From NCBI RefSeq assembly GCF_016405905.1, contig NZ_JAEFCB010000011.1, forward strand, positions 124,001 through 188,000: 64,000 nucleotides of DNA, written 5' to 3'. Position numbers and translations under genes: made by a program. Below are positions 1-8,549 of the stretch, one piece after another. The notes beneath the pieces were generated by a model. It had not been told where the DNA came from, ran no database searches, and saw nothing but the letters and a program-made list of their open reading frames with translations. The stretch's first letter is position 1; each line of letters begins with the position of its first letter. This DNA comes from Variovorax sp. IB41. GTDB lineage: Bacteria > Pseudomonadota > Gammaproteobacteria > Burkholderiales > Burkholderiaceae_C.

Positions 1-30
1 GAGCAGGGCGTGGCGAAGAAGGGAGCGCAT
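1..30 (-). CDS. possible 5' end of a gene leaving the window
   Basis: On the minus strand an ATG at 30 opens a frame reading MRSLLRHALL before the window ends, 14 nt after the murI stop. A short basic start followed by leucines could be a signal peptide, but ten codons cannot establish a gene. No Shine-Dalgarno sequence is visible. Confidence 0.25.
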   Translation of the reverse strand, partial: MRSLLRHALL

Positions 31-44
31 GAGGTACGGCGGTT

Positions 45-842
45 TCAGGTGGCGATTGCCGTTGTACCTTGCGGCGAAATCTGCAGCCAGCGCGCGGCGG
101 CCACTTCGAGAACGGCCTGGTCACCGCTGCTCTGAAGCATCAGCCCGCCTTCGCCGTCCGAGAGGCGGCCAGCAGCGGCCAGCACACGCCGCGTCTGCTG
201 CGCGACCGGCGCGCCGGTGTCGATGAAGCGCAGCGCGGGCGGCGCATGGCGCTGCAGTTCGCTCTTCACGAGCGGGTAGTGCGTGCAGCCGAGCACGATG
301 GTGTCGACTTCGCCGGGCGCATCGCCGAAGGGACCGGCCTCGGCCATGTAGCGCGCGCAGAGCGTCGCGATGGCTGCGGTGTCCAGGCCTTCGATGGCTT
401 TGACGAGTCCGTCGCACGGCACGGCACGAATGTGGGCAGACCCGGCGAATGAGTCGCGCAAGGCCGCGTACTTGGCGCTGGCCAGCGTTCCGCGCGTGGC
501 CATCACAGCGATGTGGCCCGTGCGGCTCGTCGCCACGGCCGGCTTGAGCGCAGGCTCCAGGCCCACGATGGGCAACGTGGGGTGCTCGGCACGCAGCAGG
601 TGGATCGCCGCCGTCGTGGCCGTGTTGCAGGCCACGACCAACGCCTGGATGCCGTGTTCGGCGATCAGCTGTTCGGTCACCTTGCGCGAGCGTTCGATCA
701 CATACTCATCGCCGCGCTCGCCATACGGCGCATAGGCCGCATCGGAGAAATAAATGAAGCGTTCACGCGGCAGCTCGGCACGCAGCGCGGCGAGCACGCT
801 GAGACCGCCGACGCCGCTGTCGAAGACGCCTACAAGGCTCAA
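45..842 (-). CDS. murI: glutamate racemase MurI
   Basis: It interconverts L- and D-glutamate, supplying D-glutamate for peptidoglycan in the cytoplasm. The protein is 265 aa, usual for MurI. Visible motifs are VFDSGVGG at residues 6-13, VACNTATT with catalytic Cys72, and VLGCTHYP with the second catalytic Cys186. I chose the TTG at 842 because it overlaps the TGA of the upstream fumarase (TTGA) and places the first conserved strand five residues in. A longer frame to an ATG at 896 would add 18 unrelated residues inside the fumarase gene. The overlap implies translational coupling with the fumarase. Confidence 0.93.
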   Translation of the reverse strand: MSLVGVFDSGVGGLSVLAALRAELPRERFIYFSDAAYAPYGERGDEYVIERSRKVTEQLIAEHGIQALVVACNTATTAAIHLLRAEHPTLPIVGLEPALKPAVATSRTGHIAVMATRGTLASAKYAALRDSFAGSAHIRAVPCDGLVKAIEGLDTAAIATLCARYMAEAGPFGDAPGEVDTIVLGCTHYPLVKSELQRHAPPALRFIDTGAPVAQQTRRVLAAAGRLSDGEGGLMLQSSGDQAVLEVAAARWLQISPQGTTAIAT

Positions 843-2392
843 GCTTCTTCCATCATGATGGTCTTGAACTCGCCGCTGGCGATGCGCTTCTGCCACTCGG
901 CCGGGCCGGTGATGTGCGCGCTGGTGCCGCCCGCGTCGACCGCCACCGTCACGGGCATGTCGACCACGTCGAATTCATAGATCGCTTCCATGCCCAGGTC
1001 CTGGAAGCCCACGACCTTGGCGGTCTTGATGGCCTTGCTCACCAGGTAGGCGGCGCCGCCCACGGCCATGAGGTAGGCGCTCTTGTGCTTCTTGATCGCC
1101 TCGATGGCGACCGGGCCGCGCTCGGCCTTGCCGATCATCGCGATCAGGCCGGTTTGCGCCAGCATCATCTCGGTGAAGCCGTCCATGCGCGTGGCGGTCG
1201 TCGGGCCGGCCGGGCCCACGGCCTCGTCGCCCACCGGATCGACCGGGCCGACGTAGTAGATGACGCGGTTGGTGAAGTCGACGGGCAGCTTCTCGCCCTT
1301 GGCCAGCATGTCCTGGATGCGCTTGTGCGCGGCGTCGCGGCCGGTGAGCATCTTGCCGTTAAGGAGCAGCGTGTCGCCCGGCTTCCAGCTCGCCACTTCG
1401 GCGGGCGTGAGTTGGTCCAGGTTCACACGCTTGCTCTTCTTTTCGTCGGGTGCCCAGTTCACGTCGGGCCAGAGATCCAGCGACGGTGGATCGAGGTACA
1501 CCGCGCCGCTGCCGTCCATCACGAAGTGCGCATGGCGCGTGGCCGCGCAGTTGGGGATCATCGCCACCGGCTTGCTGGCCGCGTGCGTCGGGTACATCTT
1601 GATCTTGATGTCCAGCACGGTGGCCAGGCCGCCCAGGCCCTGCGCGCCGATACCGAGCGCATTGACCTTCTCGTACAGCTCGATGCGCAGCGCCTCGACC
1701 TTGGTGAGCTCCGCGCCCGAGGCCTTTTTGGCCTGCAGCTCGTGCATGTCCAGGTCGTCCATCAGGCTTTCCTTGGCCATGAGCGCGGCCTTCTCGGCGG
1801 TGCCGCCGATGCCGATGCCCAGCATGCCCGGGGGGCACCAGCCGGCGCCCATGGTGGGCACGGTCTTGAGCACCCAGTCGACCACGCTGTCGCCGGGGTT
1901 CAGCATCACGAGCTTGCTCTTGTTCTCGCTGCCGCCGCCCTTGGCCGCGACCGTCACCTCGACGGTGTTGCCCGGCACGATCTCGGTGAAGATCACCGCG
2001 GGCGTGTTGTCCTTGGTGTTCTTGCGGTCGAATTGCGGATCGGCCACGACCGAGGCGCGCAGCGTGTTGTCGGGGTGGTTGTAGCCGCGGCGCACGCCCT
2101 CGTTGATGGCGTCGTCGAGCGATCCGGTGAAGCCGCCCCAGCGCACGTCCATGCCCACCTTGAGGAACACGTTGACGATGCCGGTGTCCTGGCAGATCGG
2201 GCGGTGGCCCGTGGCGCTCATCCTGCTGTTGGTGAGGATCTGCGCAATGGCGTCCTTGGCCGCGGGGCTCTGCTCGCGCTCGTAGGCGCGGGCCAGGTGG
2301 GCGATGTAGTCGGCGGGGTGGTAGTAGCTGATGTACTGCAGCGCGGCGCTGATCGATTCGATCAGGTCGGCCTGCTGGATCGTGGTCGTCAT
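839..2392 (-). CDS. fumA: fumarate hydratase, class I (iron-sulfur)
   Basis: It hydrates fumarate to L-malate in the TCA cycle. At 517 aa it matches the single-chain class I fumarases. Three cysteines fit the [4Fe-4S] ligands: Cys67 in PICQDTG, Cys186 in GWCPPGM and Cys282 in PNCAATRH. Their spacing (119 and 96) is close to that I recall for E. coli FumA. The C-terminal beta domain contains PVDPVGDEAVGPAGPTTATR, typical of the family. No strong Shine-Dalgarno sequence precedes the ATG. It is followed, with a 4-nt overlap, by murI. The window also encodes the oxygen-stable class II enzyme (fumC). Confidence 0.93.
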   Translation of the reverse strand: MTTTIQQADLIESISAALQYISYYHPADYIAHLARAYEREQSPAAKDAIAQILTNSRMSATGHRPICQDTGIVNVFLKVGMDVRWGGFTGSLDDAINEGVRRGYNHPDNTLRASVVADPQFDRKNTKDNTPAVIFTEIVPGNTVEVTVAAKGGGSENKSKLVMLNPGDSVVDWVLKTVPTMGAGWCPPGMLGIGIGGTAEKAALMAKESLMDDLDMHELQAKKASGAELTKVEALRIELYEKVNALGIGAQGLGGLATVLDIKIKMYPTHAASKPVAMIPNCAATRHAHFVMDGSGAVYLDPPSLDLWPDVNWAPDEKKSKRVNLDQLTPAEVASWKPGDTLLLNGKMLTGRDAAHKRIQDMLAKGEKLPVDFTNRVIYYVGPVDPVGDEAVGPAGPTTATRMDGFTEMMLAQTGLIAMIGKAERGPVAIEAIKKHKSAYLMAVGGAAYLVSKAIKTAKVVGFQDLGMEAIYEFDVVDMPVTVAVDAGGTSAHITGPAEWQKRIASGEFKTIMMEEA

Positions 2393-2457
2393 GGTGGGGG
2401 GCTTTTTGTAGTGGGTAACACGGGAAATCGCCCCCCGATTATCTCAGCCGCCGCCAG

Positions 2458-3462
2458 CTACCTCGCCGCCGCCCGCGCTTCGGCGATCCAGCCGTCGAAC
2501 AAGGCCTGGTGCACCCGGATCCACCCATCCGCATGCCGCTCCACGTCCTGCTGCGTATTGGCGCCCTGGCTCATGCGCAGGTTCTGGGCGTTGATGTCGC
2601 CGATCGGCAGCTTCATCACCTCGAACAGCTTGCCGGCCGCCGGGTTCTTCTCGACGAAGGCCTTGTTCGCGACGATCTGCTCCCGGTTGGCCTGGAAGCC
2701 GTAGTTCTTGCCATTGGGCAGTTGCGTGTCGGCCTGGCCCTCCTGCGAGGACGAGAAGGGCACCTGCAGCCACACCACGTCCGCGCCGGGGCGCAGCACG
2801 GCGCTCACCCAATACGGCGTCCACGTGTAGTACAGCACCGGCTTGTCCTGCTTGAAGCGCGCGATGGTGTCGGCCATCAGCGCGGCGTAGCTGCCCTGCT
2901 TGTGGGTGACGGTGTCGCGCAGCTTGTAGGCCGTGAGGTGGTTCTCGATGGCCAGCTCGCAGCCCCAGCCGGGGTTGCAGCCCGTCAGGTCGGCCTTGCC
3001 GTCGCCGTCCGCGTCGAAGAGCTTCGCGATCGCCGGGTCCTTTAACTGCGCAATGCTGGTGATGTTGTATTGCTCGGCGGTCTTGCGGTCGATGAGGTAG
3101 CCCTGCACCGCGCCGTCCGAGTACACGCCGGTGCGCGAGAGCTTCGCGTCGCCGCCGCTGTTCTTGTAGAAGTCCGCGTGCAGCAGGCTCCAGTGGTTGG
3201 CCATGAAGGTGGCATCGCCATTGGCGATGGCCAGGTGCTCGGTGGCGGGCTCCAGGTCCTTCATGGGTTCGACCGTGTAGCCGAGCTTTTCGAGGGCGCG
3301 CATCACGAGCAGCGTCTGGAACGCCTCTTCGGCCAGCGAGCTTTTGAGCGGTTGCACGGTGACGCCCTTGCCAGGCAGGTCGTTGGCGGCCTGCGCGGCC
3401 ACGCCGAATGCGACGAAGCCGAGGGCCAGGATGCTGCGAGCGATGAAACTGGTTTTCTTCAT
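2458..3462 (-). CDS. proX: glycine betaine/proline ABC transporter, substrate-binding protein ProX
   Basis: Periplasmic receptor for glycine betaine or proline betaine, delivering to ProWV. The 334-aa precursor has a signal peptide (residues 1-25, AQA before cleavage). The segment CNPGWGC at 162-168 reproduces the disulfide loop carrying a cage tryptophan (Trp166) in E. coli ProX, and further tryptophans lie in NHW and TWTPYW. The ATG at 3462 follows GGAGGAAAT at good spacing. It is the third gene of proVWX, 23 nt after proW. Confidence 0.92.
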   Translation of the reverse strand: MKKTSFIARSILALGFVAFGVAAQAANDLPGKGVTVQPLKSSLAEEAFQTLLVMRALEKLGYTVEPMKDLEPATEHLAIANGDATFMANHWSLLHADFYKNSGGDAKLSRTGVYSDGAVQGYLIDRKTAEQYNITSIAQLKDPAIAKLFDADGDGKADLTGCNPGWGCELAIENHLTAYKLRDTVTHKQGSYAALMADTIARFKQDKPVLYYTWTPYWVSAVLRPGADVVWLQVPFSSSQEGQADTQLPNGKNYGFQANREQIVANKAFVEKNPAAGKLFEVMKLPIGDINAQNLRMSQGANTQQDVERHADGWIRVHQALFDGWIAEARAAAR

Positions 3463-3485
3463 GCGTTGATTTCCTCCGTGACCTG

Positions 3486-4655
3486 TCATTGCGTGGAAAA
3501 CGCGGGAACGGGCGCGCCCGCATCGCGCGACGGCGTGCCCACGAGCCGCTGCAGCACGCGCAGCGCCAGGCCGGCAGGCCCCGTGTGCCACCAGCGCCGC
3601 CCCGCGCTGCGGCGCGACTTGCCCATCGCCTGCGTCAGCCGGTCGAGCGAAATCGCCAGCAGCACGATGCCGAGACCTCCCACGGTCGCAAGACCCATGT
3701 CCAGCCTTCCGATGCCGCGCAACACCATCTGGCCGAGGCCGCCCACGGCGATCATCGAAGCGATCACCACCATCGACAGCGACAGCATCAGCGCCTGGTT
3801 GATGCCCGCCATGATCGAGGGCATGGCCAGCGGCAGCTGCACCTTCACCAGCATCTGCCAGGGCGAGGCGCCGTAGGCGCGCGCGGCCTCGATGAGGTCG
3901 GGCCGCACCTGGCGCAGGCCCAGGTTCGTGAGGCGCACCAGCGGCGCGAGCGCGAAGATGATCGTCACGATCACGCCCGGCACGTTGCCGATGCCGAACA
4001 GCATCACCACCGGCACCAGGTACACGAAGGCGGGCGTCGTCTGCATCGCGTCGAGCACGGGCCGCATGATCCGCTGGGCCCGGTCGCTGCTGGCCAGCAG
4101 CACGCCCAGCGGCAGGCCGATGACCATGCAGAAGACCAGCGAGGTCAGCACCAGCGACAACGTGACCATCGCCTCGGGCCAGATGCCCAGCATCGCCACG
4201 AGCAGCAGCGCGACGGTCGTGCCGATGGCCAGCGCGCGGCCCGCGAACTGCCAGGCGAAGAGGCCGATGAGCGCGATCATCGCGAGCGTCGGCAGGCCGG
4301 TCAGCAGGCCCTGCACCCAGTTCAGCGTGCTGTCGATGGGCAGGCGCACCGTCTGGAAGAAGGGGCGGAAATGTTCGACCACCCAGCCCAGGCCCTGGTT
4401 GATCCAGGACTCGACGGGAAGGGAGCCGTCCCAGAGGCGGTGCAGCTGGAAGCCGCTGGTCGCGCTGTCGGTCTGGCCGGCGAGTTGGTGCGCGGCGTTC
4501 AGCGGCGCATCGAGCCAGGCGCTGGTGGCCGAGGTGTCGGGCGCGGCCGAGAGCGCCTCCCACGGATCGACGAAGGCCGCGGGTTCGGGGGCCGTGTTCA
4601 GCGCGGCGCCGATGTCCGGCGCGTTCAGGTCGGAAGGCAATGTGGTGTCGTTCAT
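3486..4655 (-). CDS. proW: glycine betaine/proline ABC transporter, permease ProW
   Basis: Inner-membrane permease of the proVWX osmoprotectant importer. The 389-aa chain starts with a ~100-residue polar N-terminal region, as in E. coli ProW, then several hydrophobic segments. An EAA loop starts at Glu256 (EAARAYGAS), the contact site for the ATPase. It lies between proV (21-nt gap) and proX (23-nt gap) on the same strand, so the three are one transcription unit. Confidence 0.92.
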   Translation of the reverse strand: MNDTTLPSDLNAPDIGAALNTAPEPAAFVDPWEALSAAPDTSATSAWLDAPLNAAHQLAGQTDSATSGFQLHRLWDGSLPVESWINQGLGWVVEHFRPFFQTVRLPIDSTLNWVQGLLTGLPTLAMIALIGLFAWQFAGRALAIGTTVALLLVAMLGIWPEAMVTLSLVLTSLVFCMVIGLPLGVLLASSDRAQRIMRPVLDAMQTTPAFVYLVPVVMLFGIGNVPGVIVTIIFALAPLVRLTNLGLRQVRPDLIEAARAYGASPWQMLVKVQLPLAMPSIMAGINQALMLSLSMVVIASMIAVGGLGQMVLRGIGRLDMGLATVGGLGIVLLAISLDRLTQAMGKSRRSAGRRWWHTGPAGLALRVLQRLVGTPSRDAGAPVPAFSTQ

Positions 4656-4676
4656 CGTTCAGGGTCCTTCGTGGAT

Positions 4677-5930
4677 TCAGTGCGGCTCGGCGGCGAGGGC
4701 AGGGGCTGCGTGCGGGGAGACGGGCTCGATCGGTGGCGTCTCGCGGTCCAGGAACTTGAGCAGCGTCGTCTTGCTGATCGCGCCGCAGAAGCGCCCGTCG
4801 CCCGCCACCACCGGCAGCGCACACGGCGCCTGCGCGAGCTGGCCGATGAGGCCCGCCACCGGCGCCTCGGCGTCGATGCGCGGCAGGTCGGCCAGGAACG
4901 CGTGCTGCAGTCCGAGCGGGCCCGAATGCCCGTCGAGCGCGCCGCGCAGCGTGTCGGCCGACACCACGCCCAGGAAGCGCTTGTTGGGGCTGGTCACGTA
5001 GGCGAAGTCGCGGTCCTGGTCTTCCAGCAGCTTGAGCGCCGCGCGCGCGCCGCGCTCGGGGTGCTCGCACACCACGGTGAGCGATTTGCGCGCGATGTCC
5101 GCCGCCTTGAAGACGGCCGCCGCGTCCACGCCGCGCACGAAGCTGCGCACGTAGTCGTCGGCGGGGCTGCGCAGGATCTCGTCGGGCGTGCCGACCTGGA
5201 TCACCTGGCCGTCTTTCATGATCGCGATGCGGTCGCCGATGCGCATGGCCTCGTCCAGGTCGTGCGAGATGAAGACGATGGTGCGGCGCTGCTCCTGCTG
5301 CAGCCGCAAGAGTTCCGACTGCATCTCGGTGCGGATGATCGGGTCGAGCGCCGAGAAGGCCTCGTCCATCAGGAGGATCGATGGGTCCGAGGCCAGCGCG
5401 CGCGCCAGGCCCACGCGCTGCTGCATGCCGCCCGAAAGCTCGTCGGGATAGCTGTCGCCCCAACCCGCCAAGCCCACCTGCGCGAGCGCCTTGTCGGCTT
5501 GCGCGAGGCGCTCCTTCTTGCTCGTGCCCGAGAGCTCCAGGCCGAACGCGGTGTTCTCGCGCACCGTCATGTGCGGCATCAGCGCGAACGACTGGAACAC
5601 CATGCTGATGTCCTTGCGGCGCAGCGCGCGCAGCCTGGCGTCGGAGTGCTCGTTGATGTCGGCGCCGTCGATCACGATGCGCCCGGCGGTCGGCTCGATC
5701 AACCGGTTCAGGAGGCGCACCAGCGTCGACTTGCCCGAGCCCGACAGGCCCATGATCACGAAGATCTCGCCGGCCTGGATCTCAAAGGTGGCATCGAAGA
5801 CGCCGATCGACTGGCCCGTTTGCGCGAGGATTTCCTTCTTCGAAAAACCTTGGCGCACGAGTTCGAGGGCTTCGTCGGGCGAATCGCCGAACACCTTGAA
5901 GACATGGTCGATGAGAATTCCTTTGGCCAT
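4677..5930 (-). CDS. proV: glycine betaine/proline ABC transporter, ATP-binding protein ProV
   Basis: Cytoplasmic ATPase energising the ProWX importer. It is 417 aa with Walker A GLSGSGKST at 61-69, signature LSGGMQQRV at 165-173, Walker B LLMDEAFSALD from 187, and a C-terminal extension resembling the paired CBS domains that sense ionic strength in this family. The ATG at 5930 has AAGGAG eight bases upstream; an in-frame extension to 5993 lacks support. The start region can fold into a hairpin (5933-5976), and a strong promoter lies about 340 nt upstream. Confidence 0.93.
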   Translation of the reverse strand: MAKGILIDHVFKVFGDSPDEALELVRQGFSKKEILAQTGQSIGVFDATFEIQAGEIFVIMGLSGSGKSTLVRLLNRLIEPTAGRIVIDGADINEHSDARLRALRRKDISMVFQSFALMPHMTVRENTAFGLELSGTSKKERLAQADKALAQVGLAGWGDSYPDELSGGMQQRVGLARALASDPSILLMDEAFSALDPIIRTEMQSELLRLQQEQRRTIVFISHDLDEAMRIGDRIAIMKDGQVIQVGTPDEILRSPADDYVRSFVRGVDAAAVFKAADIARKSLTVVCEHPERGARAALKLLEDQDRDFAYVTSPNKRFLGVVSADTLRGALDGHSGPLGLQHAFLADLPRIDAEAPVAGLIGQLAQAPCALPVVAGDGRFCGAISKTTLLKFLDRETPPIEPVSPHAAPALAAEPH

Positions 5931-5932
5931 AT

Positions 5933-5976
5933 GCCGGGGCTCCTTGTTGAAAGGTTGGACACAGCACCGCCCCGGC
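5933..5976 (-). promoter_or_regulatory. hairpin over the proV translation start region
   Basis: In the mRNA, GCCGGGGC (5976-5969) is exactly complementary to GCCCCGGC (5940-5933). The second arm sits between the Shine-Dalgarno AAGGAG and the ATG, sharing a base with the former; the loop is 28 nt. Folding would hinder initiation at proV. The pairing is seen; a regulatory role (for example osmotic or thermal control) is inference. Confidence 0.45.
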
Positions 5977-6235
5977 AAAGCACGGGACGGCAACGGTCAC
6001 GCCATCAGCCGATGGGCCGTCCGGACGGAGAGCGCGAGAAGACGCGTGCAATGGCCCGGCGAGCCTTGGAGGGCTGCCGACAGGCACTGAAGACGACGTG
6101 GCGACGAAACCAGTGCCCGCCGAAAGGTGGCGTGGCAGTGGGGCCGGAAACGATCCGGCCGGTTTGCCGGACAGGGCCCGGCGGGGAGAACCTTGCACCG
6201 CGACGGGATTCGGAGATCCGCGAGTAGCGCAGGGC

Positions 6236-6267
6236 CGACCAACAGGAGTTACATGACTTGTTGGTCG
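6236..6267. promoter_or_regulatory. operator-like inverted repeat downstream of the proVWX promoter
   Basis: CGACCAACA (6236-6244) and TGTTGGTCG (6259-6267) form perfect 9-bp arms around a 14-bp spacer. The repeat begins about 14 bp downstream of the -10 box of the minus-strand promoter, where a dimeric repressor would block transcript start or elongation. The regulator is unknown. Confidence 0.5.
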
Positions 6268-6280
6268 TCTGAAGCCCATG

Positions 6281-6310
6281 ATTATAACTTTTTGACATGA
6301 CGCGAGTCAA
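6281..6310 (-). promoter_or_regulatory. sigma-70-type promoter for proVWX
   Basis: On the minus strand TTGACT (-35, at 6310-6305) and TATAAT (-10, at 6286-6281) are separated by 18 bp, a near-consensus promoter and one of the few AT-rich spots in the region. Transcription would start near 6273 and run into the proVWX leader. Confidence 0.7.
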
Positions 6311-6440
6311 CCCAACGGGCGTAACGTGATGTCGGCGGCGGCCCAATGGCCCCGTCAGATGCGAGCTATTCTTGTTGCCCGATACTCGGGCCGCGCCCGA
6401 CCAGGCGGCGCAACCATCCAAGACTGCGGAGCTTTTTCTC

Positions 6441-7838
6441 ATGACGACTTCCCCCAAGACCCGTGCCGAGCGCGATACCTTCGGTCCGATCGACGTGCCG
6501 GCCGACAAGCTGTGGGGCGCGCAAACGCAGCGCTCGCTGCAGAACTTCGACATCTCCGGCGAGCAGCAGCCGCGCGAGATCATCAAGGCGCTGGCGCAAG
6601 TCAAGCGCGCATCGGCCGTGGTCAACCACGCGTTGGGCCTGCAGGACGAGAAGAAGACCCAGGCCATCGTGGCCGCGGCCGACGAAGTCATCGCCGGCAA
6701 GCACCCGGGCGAATTCCCGCTGGTGGTCTGGCAGACCGGCTCGGGCACGCAGACCAACATGAACGTCAACGAGGTGCTGGCCAACCGCGCGAGCGAAATC
6801 CTCGGCGGCGAGCGCGGAGAAGGGCGCCTCGTGCACCCGAACGACGACGTGAACCGCAGCCAGTCGAGCAACGACGTGTTCCCCACCGCCATGCACGTGG
6901 CGGCCGTCGAGGCCATCACCCACAAGCTGCTGCCCGCCATCGCCAGGCTGCGCGGCACGCTGGAGCAAAAGTCCAAGGACTTCGCCGACATCGTGAAGAT
7001 CGGCCGCACCCACCTGCAGGACGCCACACCCCTCACGCTGGGCCAGGAGTTCTCGGGCTACGTGGCGCAACTGGCGCACGGCGAGGCGCACGTGCGCGCC
7101 GCGTTGCCGCACCTGAGCGAACTGGCGCTGGGCGGCACGGCCGTGGGCACCGGGCTCAATGCGCCGAAGGGTTATGCGGAGCAGGTCGCCGCCGAACTCG
7201 CAAAGCTCACGGGCCTGCCGTTCATCACTGCGCCGAACAAGTTCGAGGCCATGGCCAGCGTCGATGCGCTGGTACATGCCCACGGCGCGCTCAAGACGCT
7301 CGCCGCCAGCATGAACAAGATCGCCAACGATGTGCGCTGGCTCGCGAGCGGCCCGCGCAGCGGCATCGGCGAGCTGAGCATTCCCGAGAACGAACCGGGC
7401 TCCTCGATCATGCCGGGCAAGGTCAACCCGACCCAGAGCGAAGCGGTCACGATGCTGGCCGCGCAGGTGTTCGGCAACGACGTGGCCATCAACATCGGCG
7501 GCGCCTCGGGCAACTTCGAGCTGAACGTGTTCCGCCCGATGGTGGCGCACAACTTCCTGCAGAGCGTGCGCCTGCTGGCCGACGGCATGGTGAGCTTCAA
7601 CGACCACTGCGCCGTGGGCATCGAGCCGAACCGCGAACGCATCACCGAACTGGTGCAGCGCTCGCTGATGCTGGTGACGGCGCTGAACACGCACATCGGC
7701 TACGACAAGTCGGCCTACATCGCCAAGAAGGCGCACAAGGAAGGCACGAGCCTGCGCGAAGCGGCGATCGCCTCGGGGCACCTGACGGCCGAGCAGTTCG
7801 ACCAGTGGGTGGTGCCGGAGAACATGACGGGGCGTTGA
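6441..7838 (+). CDS. fumC: fumarate hydratase, class II (FumC)
   Basis: Oxygen-stable, cofactor-free fumarase of the aspartase/fumarase superfamily, converting fumarate to malate. The 465-aa length is standard. Motifs are GSGTQTNMN near residue 105, RTHLQDATP near 195, and the superfamily signature GSSIMPGKVNPTQ at 320-332. I start at the ATG at 6441 (MTTSPKTRAERDTFG), which matches the family N-terminus; an in-frame extension to 6372 would add 23 atypical residues. A class I fumarase lies 4 kb away, so the cell has both iron-dependent and iron-independent forms. Confidence 0.95.
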   Translation: MTTSPKTRAERDTFGPIDVPADKLWGAQTQRSLQNFDISGEQQPREIIKALAQVKRASAVVNHALGLQDEKKTQAIVAAADEVIAGKHPGEFPLVVWQTGSGTQTNMNVNEVLANRASEILGGERGEGRLVHPNDDVNRSQSSNDVFPTAMHVAAVEAITHKLLPAIARLRGTLEQKSKDFADIVKIGRTHLQDATPLTLGQEFSGYVAQLAHGEAHVRAALPHLSELALGGTAVGTGLNAPKGYAEQVAAELAKLTGLPFITAPNKFEAMASVDALVHAHGALKTLAASMNKIANDVRWLASGPRSGIGELSIPENEPGSSIMPGKVNPTQSEAVTMLAAQVFGNDVAINIGGASGNFELNVFRPMVAHNFLQSVRLLADGMVSFNDHCAVGIEPNRERITELVQRSLMLVTALNTHIGYDKSAYIAKKAHKEGTSLREAAIASGHLTAEQFDQWVVPENMTGR

Positions 7839-7854
7839 TCCGCGCCGCTCCATG

Positions 7855-7882
7855 AAAAAAGGACCCGCGAGGGTCCTTTTTT
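7855..7882. terminator. bidirectional intrinsic terminator
   Basis: Twelve-bp arms (AAAAAAGGACCC 7855-7866, GGGTCCTTTTTT 7871-7882) flank a GCGA tetraloop. With A- and T-tracts on both sides it would end transcription of fumC rightwards and of the convergent oxidoreductase gene leftwards. Confidence 0.9.
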
Positions 7883-7894
7883 GTTGCCGGCCGA

Positions 7895-8512
7895 TCAGTA
7901 GCCGATCGTGTAGCGCTGGCGCGAGTGGGCAGGCTTCTCGAGCTCGTCGATGAACGCGATCGCGTAGTCCTCGAAGCTGATCCAGCTGCGGCCCTCGGCG
8001 CTCACGAGCAGGTCGTCCTTGCCGAGGCGGAACTTGCCCGTGCGCTCGCCGTCGACGAATTCGGCCGAGGGCGACAGGAAGGTCCAGTCGAGTTCCTTCT
8101 CGCTGCGCAGCGCCTCGAGGAACACGCCGCCGGCCGTGGCTTCGGCGCGGTAGGCATCGGGGAAGTTCGGCGTCTCGATCACCTTCAGGCCCGGTGCCGC
8201 GAACAAGCTGCCCGCGCCGCCGACCACCAGCAGGCGCTTGACGCCCGCGCGCTTGACCGGATCGATGATGGCCGCGGGCGGCACGGTGGCGAAGTGCGCG
8301 GCGCTGAACACGGCGTCGTGGCCGGCCAGTGCCTTCTCCAGCGCGGGGGTGTCGAGCGCGTCGACATCGACGGCCTTCACGTTGGCGCGGCCCGACAGCT
8401 TCTCGCTCGCCTTGCGCGCGATGGCGGTGACGGTATGGCCGCGGCGCAGCGCCTCTTCGAGAAGGCGGCCGCCGGCGCGTCCGGTGGCGCCGATGATGGC
8501 GATGTGGCTCAT
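7895..8512 (-). CDS. NAD(P)-binding atypical short-chain dehydrogenase family protein
   Basis: 205-aa protein with the N-terminal dinucleotide motif GATGRAGG (residues 8-15) of the NmrA/YwnB-like NAD(P)H-binding family (NAD_binding_10 type). Members are cytoplasmic reductases or redox sensors; the substrate cannot be read. The ATG at 8512 follows GGAG. It is divergent from the LysR gene at 8615, which probably controls it, and ends at the shared terminator 7855-7882. Confidence 0.8.
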   Translation of the reverse strand: MSHIAIIGATGRAGGRLLEEALRRGHTVTAIARKASEKLSGRANVKAVDVDALDTPALEKALAGHDAVFSAAHFATVPPAAIIDPVKRAGVKRLLVVGGAGSLFAAPGLKVIETPNFPDAYRAEATAGGVFLEALRSEKELDWTFLSPSAEFVDGERTGKFRLGKDDLLVSAEGRSWISFEDYAIAFIDELEKPAHSRQRYTIGY

Positions 8513-8531
8513 GAATGACTCCAGGATGGTG

Positions 8532-8549
8532 GATGGGATGCATCCCATC
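8532..8549. promoter_or_regulatory. perfect 18-bp palindrome between oxidoreductase and LysR genes
   Basis: GATGGGATGCATCCCATC is a perfect 18-bp palindrome lying 19 bp upstream of the oxidoreductase start. A minus-strand TAAGAT (8552-8547) overlaps its edge as a possible -10 box. A second symmetric element, TTTCT...AGAAA around TTTCGAAA, lies just to the right (near 8554-8573). Both are plausible sites for the divergent LysR regulator. Confidence 0.5.

Larger units (their letters stand above)
5931..6272 (-). promoter_or_regulatory. long structured 5' leader of proVWX
   Basis: If transcription starts just after the promoter at 6281-6310, the leader is about 340 nt with no convincing gene. 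It contains a perfect 7-bp stem with a 5-nt loop (GGCCGGA 6142-6148, TCCGGCC 6154-6160), next to further CCGG and GGGCCC self-complementary blocks up to 6180, and the start-site hairpin at 5933-5976. I do not recognise a known riboswitch class in it. Confidence 0.45.

Noticed and set aside
914..2704. 596-codon plus-strand frame opposite the class I fumarase
   Set aside because: Composition is His/Arg/Ala-biased with no motif, and the other strand encodes an intact fumarase with all cluster cysteines.
3489..6227. 912-codon plus-strand frame opposite proVW
   Set aside because: Same antisense artefact; proV and proW are complete with all motifs on the minus strand.
5931..6272. Known riboswitch upstream of proV
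   Set aside because: Hairpins are present, but I could not match the conserved core of any class I know (glycine, guanidine, SAM, TPP and others), so it is listed only as a structured leader.
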